Source: Manis javanica (lineage: Eukaryota; Chordata; Mammalia; Pholidota; Manidae). Taken from it: a stretch of 64,000 bases of DNA. The translations under genes were made by a program, and so were the position numbers. The stretch is from contig NC_133165.1 in NCBI RefSeq assembly GCF_040802235.1, positions 44,839,629 through 44,903,628 of the forward strand, in the 5' to 3' direction. The notes beneath the pieces were generated by a model. The model had not been told where the DNA came from. It saw only the letters and a program-made list of their open reading frames with translations, and ran no database searches. Positions 39,172-51,145 of this stretch are shown here, one piece after another. Each line of letters starts with the position of its first letter. Within the stretch, counting starts at the first letter, position 1.

Positions 39172-42100
39172 TCATCTGGCTTGGTCAGTACCCTCAGGAA
39201 CCCAACCTTTATGATTCACTGGTCCCCCATCTCCTTGCCACCCACCTACTTTCCCCATGCCCTGGGACACTGACTCTGTGGCTTCTGAACCTGCTGCCCT
39301 GATGGGACTCTGACTCTGCTCCCTGGACCTCATGGCTCCATCTTCCAGCTGGGGTACTGACTCAGTACCACCCGATCTGTCCTGTGGTCTCTGATCATTA
39401 ACCAGGTACCCCTCACTGCCCTCAGGGCCTCCCTGACTACTTTCAGTCTCCTCATGGTCTCTCAGGTGCCGCTCCAGAGATCCCTGGCCAGGGAAGCCCT
39501 GGCCACAGAGGGCACAGCACAGAGCTGCCTGCCAGGATCGCCCTGCTCGCCACTTGTGGCTCTCTGAGTGCAGCCTCTGGTGGTCCTTTAGAATGATGTG
39601 GTTGGAGTAGGTCTTAGGCCAGGTTGGACAGCTGTATTGGCCTGTCTCATGGCTGCGTCGGTGGTTCAGAAGGCTGCCTACGTGGCGGTAAGTCCGCTCA
39701 CACTGCCCACACCGGAAGGGCCGATCTTCCCGGGTCAGCTTTCGGGTGCCCCCACCCCCACCCCGCTCAGCATGGACCCGCTGGTGGCTGGTCAGCTGTT
39801 TCCGCAGGCGGAAGGCCTTGCCACACTCACTGCAGCGAAAGCGTCGGGGATCTGCATGGATACGTCGATGGTTCTTGAGGGACATGAGGTTGGAGAAGTC
39901 TTTGGAGCAGGCCTGGCAGCCAAAGTGGCCAATCTGGTGGCTCTGCCGGTGATTGATGAGGCTGCCGGCATGTTTGTACGACCGGCCACATACCTCACAG
40001 CTGAAGGGCCGCTCAGAGCTAGCCTCAGTCTGGCAGCCCTTCTCTGCAGTCTCTAACCTTGGCTCCACCTCCTCCCCCTTCACAGGGATCTCCTTCCATA
40101 CCTCTTCTTTTGTATTTGCCACCTCCTCCAGGGGCTCTGCTTTAAGCTCTGCCTGGAACTTCCCCTCTTCTGACTGCACCAACCCCTCTCCTGCCAGGTT
40201 CTGGGGCTTACTGCTGCCTCCTGCCTCTGAGGTGGCACTCCCCTGGGGCTCAGAGCCTCTGCAGCGTGGGTGGTTTCTCAGATGATTACGGTAGGCAGCC
40301 AGGTTTGGGTAGCAGCGAGAGCAGACAGGGCAGATGAAGTCTCCGGTCTGGTGGATCTTGCGGTGGTTCACCAGGCTGCCCCCATGGCGATAGGTCTTGC
40401 CGCACTGGTTGCAACGGAAGGGGCGGGGCTGAGTCTCCAGAGAACTTTCCCCACCCTGCATACAAAGGGTGTCTACAACCATGGCACCTACACCCACTCC
40501 AGACTTTGTGTCTCTACCCTCCCCAGACATAGAGGTCACTGTGCCCTCAAAGACACCATCTGCAGCCATTCTGGTGGCATCACCTCCAAGGTGGCTGGGA
40601 GCCTTGTCTGTGGTGTTCCCAGAACTCTGACTTTGGTGGTGACGCTCCAGACTCCCCAGGTCATCATAGGTCTGACCACAGCAACCACAGATGTGTCCAT
40701 AACCTGCTCCATCTAGCGCCTCCACCTCCCGCTGCAGCTGATTCAGCAGTTCTGCCTCTGATGGCTGCAGTGTGGGGCTGCGGGTGGAAGCTGCCCCTGT
40801 TGCCCCTTCCTGTTCCCCTTCCTCCTCCGAGCCCTCAGTCATGCCAGAGGAGTCATGAGCCTGGTGCCAGTGAAGCCTATAGCCAGCCCTCCCGGGGAAG
40901 ATCATGCCACAGAGGCAGCAGAGGAAAGGCTGTGCTGAGGCTGCCTCCCCAGGCCCATGGTTCTGAAAGTGGCTGCGTAGGGCAGGCAGAGAGTCAAACT
41001 CCTTTGGGCAGAGGGAACACTGATAGATGCCTGGTGGGTGGCAGGGCTGGTGGCTCAGGCCTGTGGCATGGGGAAAAGAATGCCCACAGTCAGGACACAT
41101 GTATGAGACCTCAGCCTGACAGCCAGTGACGGCTTCACCGGAGTGGGAAGAGGAGCTGAGCTGGCCAGCAGCTGGTTTCTGGTCTTTATCCACCCCAGGG
41201 AGGCCATCATCAAAGCGAGTCCCTCTGCTTTCCTCATTGCCTGGGAGGTCAAAGTTGTCAAGGAAACAGGCCTCCTTCTTTTTGAGCCCTTCCTCAGTGG
41301 TTCTGCTTGCTTTATCACCCTGGAAACAGGCCTTATGCCTCTCGGGTCCACATTTGTCCCTTTCAACTTCATCCTGCAAAGAGCCCCCTTCACTTTCCAA
41401 GTTGCCTTCAGCTCCACTAGGACTTTCCCCTGAAGGGTCTTGAGGACAGTCCAGGCCCTCATTGTCCTCCAATTCCTGGGCCCAGTTCTCTCCTGATGGG
41501 CGCTTGGCTTCTCCCACACAACTAGCACCGCCAGCCCGCCTCCAGTACCACCTGCTCCACCGTGGACTGTGGCAGCGCAAATGGTTCTTCATGGCGGCCA
41601 TGGTGTGGAAGTGCTTGGCACAAGATCCACAGCTGAAGTCCCCAGTCTGATGGGTCTGCCGATGGTTGATAAGGCTGCCTGAATGGCGATAGCTCTTTCC
41701 ACAGTCTTGGCAGGCAAATGTCCGAGGAGGTGACACCCTCGTCTCTGTCCTGCTGTTTTCCCTTTCCCCATGGGTCTGGCTGTGATGTCCAAGGCTCTCA
41801 GGATCTTCAAAGAGCATCCCACACGTGCTACATATCTGTGATGCTGTACTGTCTGCTGCTGGAGGGGAATTAATGGCCTCCTCTTCATGTTCACAACTAC
41901 ATCTTTGTTCTGTATGTGGGGCTGCTTCTGCTCCCACTGAGTTAGGTGGGAGCTCCACTTTGAGGTGGCTGGGGGGACCCTTAACTTCTGGGCCTGTGTT
42001 GCAACGAGCAGCCTTGCAATGTACCTGGACATGGTTGCGCAGGGCCATTAGGTTAGGATACTTCCGGGGACACAGTGAGCACTGGTACTCTCCTGTTCTA

Positions 42101-43557
42101 TGGCTGTGCCGGTGGTTCACTAGGCTCCCCCGGTGTCGGTAAGCCCGACCACACTCACTGCACTTATAGGGCCGGTGGTCCAGGGTGGTGGGAATCTCCT
42201 TCTCTTTATGGGTAATCTCAGTCAGACACAAGGGAGCTGGTGGCACTGAGGGCTGCTCCTCTTCCCCAGCTCCTTGCCGGGGTCTGTGATGAGCCCGCAC
42301 ATGGTTTTTGAGGGCAGCTGCATTGAACAGCTGCTTGGAACAGATGGAACAGGGGTAGACACCTGTCTGGTGGCTCTTGCGATGGTTGATGAGGCTCCCA
42401 GCATGGCGGTAAGTACGGCCACAGTCCCTACAACAGAAAGGCCGGTACTCTTCCAAGCCACTGTCCTCCAGTTCCCCAGAGGTGCTGAGGTTCCCAGAGC
42501 CATTCGGTATATGTGTATTAGGGAGTTGGTCTTGGCAGTGCTTATCTGTGTGCCCATTGGTGGTGAGCATCGCTTTCTCTTCCCATAGCCTCTCCTGCCT
42601 TTCACCCTCATGGGATTGCTGGTGTTCCAGCAGCTCTCGAGGGAGCCGAAAGGCATGGGGGCAATGGGGACACTGATAAGGCCGATACTGAGCATGGAGT
42701 CGGGAGTGGTTCTTCAGAGCCATGAGGTTAGAGAACTCCTTGAAGCAGATAGCACAAGGGTAGATGCCCAGGGTGTGGCTCTGGCGGTGATTGGTGAGGC
42801 TCCCAGCATGTTTGTAAGTCTTGCCACATTGAGTACACTTGTACCGCCGTTCCTCCTCAGTTGGAGGGGACTGGGTGGACTCCTGGCCCCCTGTGAAATT
42901 CACTACTGATTCAGCCAAATATTGTTCTAAATTGCTAAGGAGGCTGTTGGCTGGGGTGAGGAGCACTGGGGCTCCGGTAGAGTTGGTGGTTGGTCCCAAG
43001 CCCTCTGCACGCACCTCAGGATCTGGCTGGCTAACCCAGCCTTCTCTTTGTCTGGTGGGTGGATCTTCCCAAGTATTCAGAGCTACCCTAGGGTCAGGCC
43101 CAGACTCACTGCCAGGTGTCTCTTCAGCATGTTTTTTCTCATTTTCCCAGCTTTCCCCAGGGCCAAGCCTCAAGCCCCAGGAGTCAGTGGACACTGTCTC
43201 CCCCTGGAGGCATGGAGTGGTTTCCTTGCGGCCAGGGGGCCTGTGCCTGGGGCGGCCCTCAGGAGCATGAGTCTTCATGTGGCCCTTGAGGGCCATGGGA
43301 TTGGTGAAGTCTTTGCCACAGGTGGTACATGGGAAAAGGCCAGTCTCGTGGGTCCGGCGGTGGTTGACCAAGCTCCCTGGGTGACGGTAGCCCCGTCCAC
43401 ACTGCTGGCAGCGGTAGGGCCGAGGGATACTCTCAGCCTCCCCACTGTCCTGGCTGGAAGACGGATGGAGCAGTTCACAGTGCTGTGACAGTTCCAGAAG
43501 GCTAGGAAAATGGCACTGACAGTCAGAACAGCTGAGTGAGGTGGGTGTGTCCTCCAT
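39172..43557 (-). CDS. ZNF646: Zinc finger protein 646, C-terminally truncated (1461 aa)
   Basis: A single very long exon. The start ATG (43555-43557) gives [14 protein letters not shown], matching the human start; the exon begins at an acceptor after 43576. Roughly two dozen C2H2 fingers occur, many in the repeated pair pattern RPYKCxxCGRxYRHxGSLxNHRxxH then a TGxYPCxxCxKxFxNxxALKNHxxxH finger, separated by acidic linkers. The product should be a nuclear DNA-binding protein; its targets are not well known. The frame ends at TGA 39172-39174 after a frameshift relative to human, leaving it about 370 residues short. One finger near 39619-39621 has Trp in place of a zinc-binding Cys (CPTWPK). 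Lacking a normal 3' coding part, the gene could be functional but shortened, or decaying. Confidence 0.88.
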   Translation of the reverse strand: MEDTPTSLSCSDCQCHFPSLLELSQHCELLHPSSSQDSGEAESIPRPYRCQQCGRGYRHPGSLVNHRRTHETGLFPCTTCGKDFTNPMALKGHMKTHAPEGRPRHRPPGRKETTPCLQGETVSTDSWGLRLGPGESWENEKKHAEETPGSESGPDPRVALNTWEDPPTRQREGWVSQPDPEVRAEGLGPTTNSTGAPVLLTPANSLLSNLEQYLAESVVNFTGGQESTQSPPTEEERRYKCTQCGKTYKHAGSLTNHRQSHTLGIYPCAICFKEFSNLMALKNHSRLHAQYRPYQCPHCPHAFRLPRELLEHQQSHEGERQERLWEEKAMLTTNGHTDKHCQDQLPNTHIPNGSGNLSTSGELEDSGLEEYRPFCCRDCGRTYRHAGSLINHRKSHQTGVYPCSICSKQLFNAAALKNHVRAHHRPRQGAGEEEQPSVPPAPLCLTEITHKEKEIPTTLDHRPYKCSECGRAYRHRGSLVNHRHSHRTGEYQCSLCPRKYPNLMALRNHVQVHCKAARCNTGPEVKGPPSHLKVELPPNSVGAEAAPHTEQRCSCEHEEEAINSPPAADSTASQICSTCGMLFEDPESLGHHSQTHGERENSRTETRVSPPRTFACQDCGKSYRHSGSLINHRQTHQTGDFSCGSCAKHFHTMAAMKNHLRCHSPRWSRWYWRRAGGASCVGEAKRPSGENWAQELEDNEGLDCPQDPSGESPSGAEGNLESEGGSLQDEVERDKCGPERHKACFQGDKASRTTEEGLKKKEACFLDNFDLPGNEESRGTRFDDGLPGVDKDQKPAAGQLSSSSHSGEAVTGCQAEVSYMCPDCGHSFPHATGLSHQPCHPPGIYQCSLCPKEFDSLPALRSHFQNHGPGEAASAQPFLCCLCGMIFPGRAGYRLHWHQAHDSSGMTEGSEEEGEQEGATGAASTRSPTLQPSEAELLNQLQREVEALDGAGYGHICGCCGQTYDDLGSLERHHQSQSSGNTTDKAPSHLGGDATRMAADGVFEGTVTSMSGEGRDTKSGVGVGAMVVDTLCMQGGESSLETQPRPFRCNQCGKTYRHGGSLVNHRKIHQTGDFICPVCSRCYPNLAAYRNHLRNHPRCRGSEPQGSATSEAGGSSKPQNLAGEGLVQSEEGKFQAELKAEPLEEVANTKEEVWKEIPVKGEEVEPRLETAEKGCQTEASSERPFSCEVCGRSYKHAGSLINHRQSHQIGHFGCQACSKDFSNLMSLKNHRRIHADPRRFRCSECGKAFRLRKQLTSHQRVHAERGGGGGTRKLTREDRPFRCGQCERTYRHVGSLLNHRRSHETGQYSCPTWPKTYSNHIILKDHQRLHSESHKWRAGRSWQAALCCALCGQGFPGQGSLERHLRDHEETESSQGGPEGSEGYLVNDQRPQDRSGGTESVPQLEDGAMRSREQSQSPIRAAGSEATESVSQGMGKVGGWQGDGGPVNHKGWVPEGTDQAR

Positions 43558-43576
43558 GGGGAAGTATGGCAAAAGC

Positions 43577-44772
43577 CTGTAAGTTCAGGAAGAGCAGGCA
43601 GGTGGCAACATCTTCCCTCTGGTGGTGGGGCCAAGGCCTAGGAAGAGGGGAAAGTTGTCAGGAGGAGGCCTGAATTAACTTGGCTCTTGACTCTTATAAG
43701 CCACAAGTTCACTAAGGGTCACAGAGAAGTTCCCCAAATAGCAGTGCCCAGGGACCTACTTTTCTACTGGATAGGCCTTTCTGCACACAAGCTCCCCAAA
43801 TATGGGAGCTCTCCTAGGCCTAACTGATGCCTAGAGGTATACATAGGAAACTAAAGCATAGAGGGATGCAAGCTATCTCTGCACAGATTGATTACCATTT
43901 GTCAGACCAACTCCCAAAAGACTCATTGTCCCCTAAACATCTCTTCTCTATAATTCTGAAACAAACAACCTATCTCCTGTGACATCTTAAGAGAAAACCT
44001 GAACCTTTTCTAAGACCTTCAGTTAAAGAAGTCCAATCCTCCCTGCCTTACCCCTCAGCAAGAGAATAATAGCCTAGAGGCACTGAAAAAAATAGCATTT
44101 TTCTACAGTTGACAGCGGAGGGCCTGAGAGGTGTGGTTAGATGCCCCCCCCTTCAGAGAATCGGCTGGCTTGTTCCTTCACCTCCCCTATTCCTTTCAGG
44201 GTCACAAGATCTTCAAGGCTCTGGCCACTTCCTTCACCTACTTCCCCTGAACCCAATCTTTCATCTTGGAAATTCCACCCCATTTCTGGTTGTTCTTCAT
44301 ACCCTTTTTCTTTCCCACACCTCCTCTCCACAATACCCTGACCATCCATTTTTTCTTCTGCCTCCTGTCAATACTGATGTTGACAGCAACACATGCTGAA
44401 CATTGCCACGTGCTGGGCACTGTTCTAAGTGAGGAATATTCATTGTGTCACTTAATCCTCAAAACAGACTGCAATGCCTGTTATCCCTGTTTACACACAA
44501 GTAAACCCACTGACACAGGTAATCTTCATTCTAAAGCCCTTGCTCTCTCCATAGCAGGTTACCGGGCTTCCTACATCACTTTCACCTTCTCTTCTCCACT
44601 CCCATGCGATCCCAAGACAACTAACTCCTATTCTAAACCCCCTCACTGAATCTGCTCCTCGAATTCTCCCCCCGCAACGCGTTTTCGCTCGAGTCCCCTC
44701 TCCTGATCAATAACCAGTGTGGTCCTCTAGCCTCACTCATCTCCTCGGTCAATATCCTCTTAAGACCCCTAC
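43577..44772. other. ZNF646 intron 1
   Basis: Lies between a minus-strand acceptor (CTTACAG, 43577-43583) and a likely donor (GTAGGG at 44767-44772). Non-coding. A MIR-like segment lies near 44395-44520. Confidence 0.6.
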
Positions 44773-45818
44773 CTCGCAAGGATAGCCCCTTCTTGTTCCC
44801 GCCGCGGGTACGTCCTGGGGGACCGCGAACGGGAGCGCGCCTGCGCAGTGGGACCGTCACCCTAACTGCAGCCGCGCGTCCCAAGGGGTGCCTGGTGGGG
44901 ACTCTCGCTCTCCCACACACACACACACTCCGCCAGGGCTCCTGGGAAGCAGGAGGAGAGGGAAAGAGGGCCATGAGAAGAGGGAGAAGGAGACAGAAGA
45001 AAAAGGCCGCAGCTTACATGAGCCGGGAGTCTACCTCAGGCTCCGCGGACACTTCCTATTGTTACTAGATTACAGGAAGTGTCCTAGTCGCAAAAGCTTC
45101 CCCACGAAACCTCCTTCTGGAGAACACTTCCTGTCCCGCCTCCAAGCGGCAGTTCTACCCAGGAACACTTTCGGCGCTAAGTGATTCATAGCTAAAACAA
45201 GGCTCTGACCCCCCTACGTACGTCAAAGCCCAGTGTTCTCACTAACCTTAGCCACACTTCCGGCAAGAGCCACTAAAACCTTCCCTACGCACATTTGGCT
45301 AAGTGCAGGATAAAAATGATTCTGCAGCTCTGGTCTTAGTACTTCAGCGACACTTTTCGTTAGGGTTCCCTGAAAAACTTCCCAAGACAGATGGAGGGAG
45401 CGTCGTTCACTTCTCGCTATTAAGGAAAATGTGGAATATAAGCGGACTTGGCTACTACAAAGCTTGAGCATAGCATTCCTGTCCTCCCACCTGCCAGTTC
45501 TTGGTGATCTGGCTCCAACCTAGCAATAGCACAGTGTATACCCGTAAATCTGTCCGGGGTCCCCTGTCATTAGCACCCACAGGAACCCCTTGCAAGGTAT
45601 TTCTCCGCCACCTTTGGCTGAGGGTGCGCCGATAAACTTCCTCCCTAGCCGGGAAAGCTCTCTTTTACTTCCGCTCGCTGGCCCCGCCTCTCATCCCGCC
45701 CCTCTCCCCCCCCCCCCCCCGCTGGGTCCTAGTGCCGGCTCCTCCCTGCTAGTGTGCCGGGTTCTGTCGGTGAGTGGATCTGCCGCTGGAGCCACGGAGT
45801 CAGCCCAAGTCCGTTCAG
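44773..45818. promoter_or_regulatory. Head-to-head ZNF646/ZNF668 promoter region with noncoding first exons
   Basis: The ZNF646 noncoding first exon (minus) likely starts its donor side at 44773 and extends to ~44990. The ZNF668 noncoding first exon (plus) ends at donor 45818|GTAGGA. Between them are several strong ETS sites: ACACTTCCT 45049-45057 and its exact inverse AGGAAGTGT 45074-45082, ACACTTCCTG 45124-45133 and ACACTTCCGG 45254-45263. GC boxes (CCCCGCC, CCCGCCCC) occur at 45680-45705, followed by a run of about 15 C at 45706-45720. No TATA box is seen. This arrangement fits a bidirectional housekeeping promoter. Confidence 0.75.
44913..44930. repeat. Short (CA)n microsatellite
   Basis: A perfect CA run of about 8 units in the ZNF646 first-exon region. 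Confidence 0.8.
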
Positions 45819-48800
45819 GTAGGAAACGCCGGCCTGGAATCCCCAGGGACCATCGAGCGGCCTCAGCACGGACCCAATACGAGCAGGCCTCAGTTTCCCT
45901 GTGTGTGCTGAGGGCGGATGGGGCTGGCCGGGCGCGAGCAACGCGGGCGGGGCGAAGGAGTGCGACCCCGGGAGGGCTCAAGCCGACGACAAGCCCAGCG
46001 GGTCCTAGAACCCGCCGGCTGCCCTGCGAGACGGCTGCTACGAACGCTTGGGCTTGGCTGGTGCGGCTGCCCGCCTTGCGCAGTGCGGGCCCAGGGGTCC
46101 TAGAGAACGCCAAGTTGTGGGCTTTTGTCCCAGGCGCGCTGCCGGCCTGGCGAATTTCCTTGTGCCTGCGGGCCCCCTTCCACGGTTAGGTCCTCGCCGC
46201 CACTTCCGCGGTCCTAGCGAACGCCATTTGCAGGCCTTTGTCCTGCGTCCGGTGCCCGGTCCATTCATTTGTTCATTCTTTCATTCTTCGTTCATTCTTT
46301 CTTGCCACATTCTCGAGACAGTGTTTTCCCAGGATTTATTCCGAGACGAGTCAGTCCAGGGCCCTGCCCTGCGGGGTTGTCTGTCTGGCGGAGGCACCAA
46401 CATCTAGACGGTTGCCGGGAGCTAGAAGCGTAGGGTTTTTCCAACTCTCAGCCCCTGCTCAGCACGTCTCGTAGGCTCTAACACCCTTCAGACTCTCACA
46501 TACCCCAGAGACCCCTATTTTACTGATACGAAAACTGAGACCCATGGACTCTACAGCCTGTGAAGGATTCTGAGGGCATTAGGGAAGCGGGTATTCGAAG
46601 GATGCAAGAGAGTTTTTCCCAGGGGAGAAGGCAAGCAAGGGCTCCCGAGGCAGAGGGAGCTGCATGTGGAGATGCATTTAGGTGAGTAAGTTTGAGAATT
46701 GTGGCTGGAGCTTAGGTCGCTGTCCAGAGGGGGAACTGCTGCTGGAGCTGAGACTGGTATGGTAGGTTGGGATTTGGCTGTGAGTTGACCAGATTGAAGG
46801 CTTTAGGAGATGATGAGCTCTCGTCTCTGCACAGTACCCAAGTTTCCCACCCATCCTCTCACCAGGTTTTTCATGGCCTGTGAGGCCTACTGGTCTACTT
46901 GTTTAGACATGGGGAGACTAAGGTGCAGAGAGGGTAAAAATTGGCTTTTTCACCTACTTCCTGCTTGCAGGGTCCTAGCCTAAACTGTCTGGGAATTTGT
47001 GCATCCGGTGTTTACAGCCTGTTCAGGCAGTGGACAGCATAGCCCTTCTAAGCCAGTAATGAAGCAAAGACAAGCCTCTCTCACCAGAGCGATGAACCCA
47101 CTGGGGGACACTTGGGCCTTATTTGTACCTCATGAACTTGAAAAGACAGAGAGATTCAGTCAATAGTTGTTGATGGTCATTCTCACAATTGCCCACTATT
47201 GGGGGAGCAAAGGGTATAGACCTGGGTTTCAATTCCATGTCAGTGATTGATTTGTTCAGTTTCTTTTAGAGCACCAGTCATAGTTCTAAGTGTAGAAGAT
47301 ACAGAATAATAAAGATTCCTGGCTTTTTGGTAGCCTAGAGACAGAGAATTAACAACCAAGCTTTAAAGTGTGTTAAGTGCTATCAAAGCACTAATCACGG
47401 GACAGAGAAGAAGTTTGGGAGGCAGACCACCAGGCTTTGAATACTGGCTGTGAGCATGACTGGTTACTTCATTTCTGTGTGCCTCAGTATACTTGTCTGT
47501 AAAATGGGGGGAAATAGTACTGTTTAACTTAGTCTATGTAGGCAAACTTAACAGAAAACCACAGACTGAGTGGATTAAACAACAGAAATTTACTTCTCAT
47601 AGTTCTTGAGGTTGGGAAGTCCAACATCAAGATACTGGCCAACTCAGTTCCTGAAGAAGACTTTTTTCCTGGCTTGCATATGTCCGTCTTCTCATTGTGG
47701 CCTCACATGACCTTTCCTCTGTTCATGAGTGCATTTGATCCTTAAAAAAAGGCTTAGCTTGAGTACTACATATAAATGCTTAGAATGGTACCTGGCCTAC
47801 AGTAAGCTTGAAGGGAATGTGATCTAGATAAGCACCATAAAGAAAATAAAAAGTTAGGGGGATAGAGAGTGATTAGCAAGAATGCAGAGATTATTAAGAA
47901 AAGTGGTTAGGAAAGCCTTCTTTGAGGAGGTGCCAGAACACTTAGATTCAGATGAAATAAAAAAGACAGCTACACAAAAATCCTTGGGGAATAGTGGTGC
48001 TGGCAGAGGGTCCCTGAAGTGGAAAGGAATTGAGCTCTTTGGGGAAGGGAGACTCAATGAGTGGAGCCTAGTGAGTTAGGAAAGCAGAGTGGAAGGTGAA
48101 TAGGCATGAGTTAGATCTGCCAGGGACTTGCTGGCCCTTGAAAAGATAATTGATCTTTGTCCTAGGAGCAGTGGAAAGTCTTATGATTTGTCTAATAAAC
48201 CTTAAGTGAATGAAGACTGGTAGAGAAAGAGCCCAGCCCAGGGCCTTGAAGACTTGAGTTTGAGTCTAGGCTCCTTGACTAGCTATGGGTCCTTGTGCAA
48301 GTTTTTTCTGTAATGGGGGCCTTAATCTCCATATTTGAAAAAGAGGCAGTAAAAATGCATCTCTCTTGGAAGCTTGTGATATGTTTTTGGTTAAGTGTTG
48401 AGTTTTGGTTAGAATGACCCAGAGAGTAGTATTTAAAGTACAGGTTTCTGAGTCCTGCCTCACATTCTCTGGATGATTATTCTCATGCAGGGGGTTCACA
48501 GACCTGACTTGGAGAAACTCTAGGGAGTGATGGGTGGCAGAGTCCTCGGTGAACAGTGAAGTGAGAGGTATTTTAGACAGAGGCCAAGCCTACCTGGCCT
48601 TCCGCTGTTCATGGAGCTGAGTGCCTGCTGGGACCAACATTTTCCTCAGTAAGTGCCTTAGGAGGAGAGATATACCCCTCCAGCTATCTGGTTTCTGGTT
48701 CACAGGAAGACTGAAGCCCAGAACTCAGACCCATGGGTCCAGCCTTCTGAGAGGTGCTGGCTCTCACTTTAAGGCAGAGGTTCTACAGGGATGAAAGAAG

Positions 48801-51123
48801 ACAAAAGTGTGATTTGAACTCAGGGTTCCGGTCCCTGTGAGGCTGGCTCAGGCAGCAGACAAGTCTGAGAGGGCCCAGATGACCGAGCAAGGGCCCAACA
48901 ACTCAAGTCAAGTTAAATTCAAGTCTCAGTTGTGAGTTGCTAGCTATGTTACCATGGGCTGGTCACTAAACCTATTGGAACCTCGGTTCATCTCATTCAT
49001 TAAATGATCCTATTTCAGGAAGCTAAGAGAGAATTAAATAAGGAAGCACATCCAGCAAAGTGTCTGACTCTGAGAAGACTCAGTAATTGAGGGCAGTAAT
49101 TATTCTTATCTCATTCAATCCTTACCTAACCCTGTGAGATAAGTGCTCTAATTACCTCCATTATCCAGATGAGAAAACTGAAGTCTTTTGGAATGAAGTA
49201 AATATAAATAATACAGAGCAAGGAAGTAAGGAAGGCAGCTTGGCTTCAGAGGCAGTACACTTAACCATAATGCTGTATTTATATTGTGTCTCTGGGCCTC
49301 AGTTCCTTATCATGTGAAGAAGAATCATAACAGAACTTTTCTCATGGTGTCAACATGAAGTTTAAGTGGGTTACATGTGAAGAGCTTAGGTTACTGCTTG
49401 TTATTTAGCAAGTGCTCAGTAAATGTGACCTATCATGATTAAGGAGAAACTGTCAGTCGGACTGTTCAGAGATGGTCCGGAAGGGAGGTAGTGACTGCCC
49501 CATTTAGAGATAGGAAGGGATCCCCACAGTCTCCCATACCCAGAGGAACGGAATTCAAACCATGCAGAACATTGGGCCTTGGACACTTACTTTCCATCCC
49601 TGATTTAGTGGGAAGAATGGGAAAACCAAGCTGAGGGTGGAACAAGGTTGTGTAAGGTTGGGGCCAAAAACCAAAGGGGAGATGCAGGACGAGCTTCCTG
49701 GGGAAATGGGTCTCAAAGGAAGGATTCGTAGGATTTGTAACAGCCAGGAAAGACCTTGGAAACTTGCGTGGTGTAATGGAAGCCATGGAAAGTTCTTGAG
49801 CAGGGGACAGGGCATCACATAGTACTTTAGGAGAAGACTCCAGCTGCCTTTGCACACTACAGTTATGCATGTAGGAGTTGGGGACTGAGGCAAGGCCACC
49901 AGATAACTCCAGAGTTCTGACTCTAAAGATGCATCCCTTGCCACTCACCCCAGGGGCTCCTGTGACCTCTCTGGGTCATAACTTAGAAGGCACCAATCCC
50001 TGAGGTACACAAATGAGGAAACAGGCCTAGAAAGGAGCACTAGAATTCAGGCCTCCTACCTCCCAACCTAGCTTCTGGCACATCTGGCTCCTTTCCCTTT
50101 TCACAGCAGTGTCCCTTCCCCCACCCCAGCTGCCCACAGCAGCTTCTGCTGAACACCCCTTAAATGGATCTGTCATAATCTTCTTCTCATCATCCCCCAA
50201 GGAGGATGAGCTGGTGTTAAAACTAATGCAGCCATTAATCCTATTTTCTCTCAGCCATGTACCCCAGGAGCAGTTGGGCAGAGGGTATCTGGATTATAAA
50301 CTGAGAAAGAAGAGGCCTCTGCTAGAGCAAGTGTCCCAGGAGGCAAAGGCTAGATCAGATACATTAATTATGACTCAGAGGCTCCTAGCAATGGCTGCCA
50401 GCAATGCCTAAAGCTGCCTTGAGAGTAACCATTACCAGAGCTATAGAAGCAGGAGCCCAACAGTGATTCCAGAGCAGAAGGTAGACCAGTATTCCAGTCT
50501 TGGGTGGAGGCCCTTACAGCTGTGTGAACAGAATTCTGTTTGAACAGATGCTGCTTCTGAAAGCTTCTGGTTGATTTTCTACTGAATTAAACCAGAAGGA
50601 AAAGATACACACGCTGGGGTCCTATCACTTCTAGACAAACAGTGCCAAAACCACATTTAGCTCACTGGTTCCACCCTCTTCTGGACCTACCTCTGTCTTC
50701 CCTGGGTACTCAGAGACCTTCAGGTCAGAGCCACATCTGGGTCACAGCCTCTGTGTCCTGGCACAGGCCTTGGACGCTGAGCTGAAGGAAGGTGGTGAAA
50801 TAGATGGAATCTGGATCTTCTGGGAATGTTACAGGGTTTGGAAAAGCCAAGGCTGGGGAGGGAAGTACAGGTGGATAGTTTGATGACCCTAGCCTCTTAC
50901 CTTAGCTCCACTGAAGTCAGGTCCAATTCATCGATGAAGCTTAGAGAGGAGGCCTGAGCACAGAGTATCAGAGCCATGAATATTTGTAAGGAAGGATGTG
51001 TTGGTGAGGGTGAGAAATGCAAATAAGATAGTGCTCCCCTCTGGGGCTTCACAAGGGCTTTGTTGAGGAGAGATGTGTTGGAGAATGGTAGAGGGATGTG
51101 GCTTCTGTCTACTTCTCTTGCAG
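45819..51123. other. ZNF668 intron 1
   Basis: About 5.3 kb between the noncoding first exon and the first coding exon (acceptor TTGCAG ending at 51123). It contains a CATT-rich stretch at 46260-46305, an ERVL-MaLR LTR fragment near 47535-47740, and MIR/L2-like text near 47180-47300 and 48930-49440. No coding exon is supported, though alternative 5' exons cannot be excluded. Confidence 0.6.
47535..47740 (-). mobile_element. ERVL-MaLR LTR fragment (fossil)
   Basis: Text such as 'ggattaaacaacagaaattt' and 'tcttgaggttgggaagtcca' is typical of MST/MLT1-type MaLR LTRs. Only a partial, heavily diverged piece remains, and no internal region is seen. Age: ancestral to placental mammals. Confidence 0.7.
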
Positions 51124-51145
51124 AAAAGCCCTGTCCATCAAGGCC

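Noticed and set aside
39598-43490. Long plus-strand open frames opposite ZNF646 (e.g. 39598-40056, 43048-43488)
   Set aside because: They are antisense shadows of the repeated zinc-finger coding sequence; no start context, splice sites or known family.
45590-46189. 199-codon plus-strand frame over the ZNF668 first exon
   Set aside because: It crosses the noncoding first exon donor and a C15 run; GC-rich composition explains its openness.
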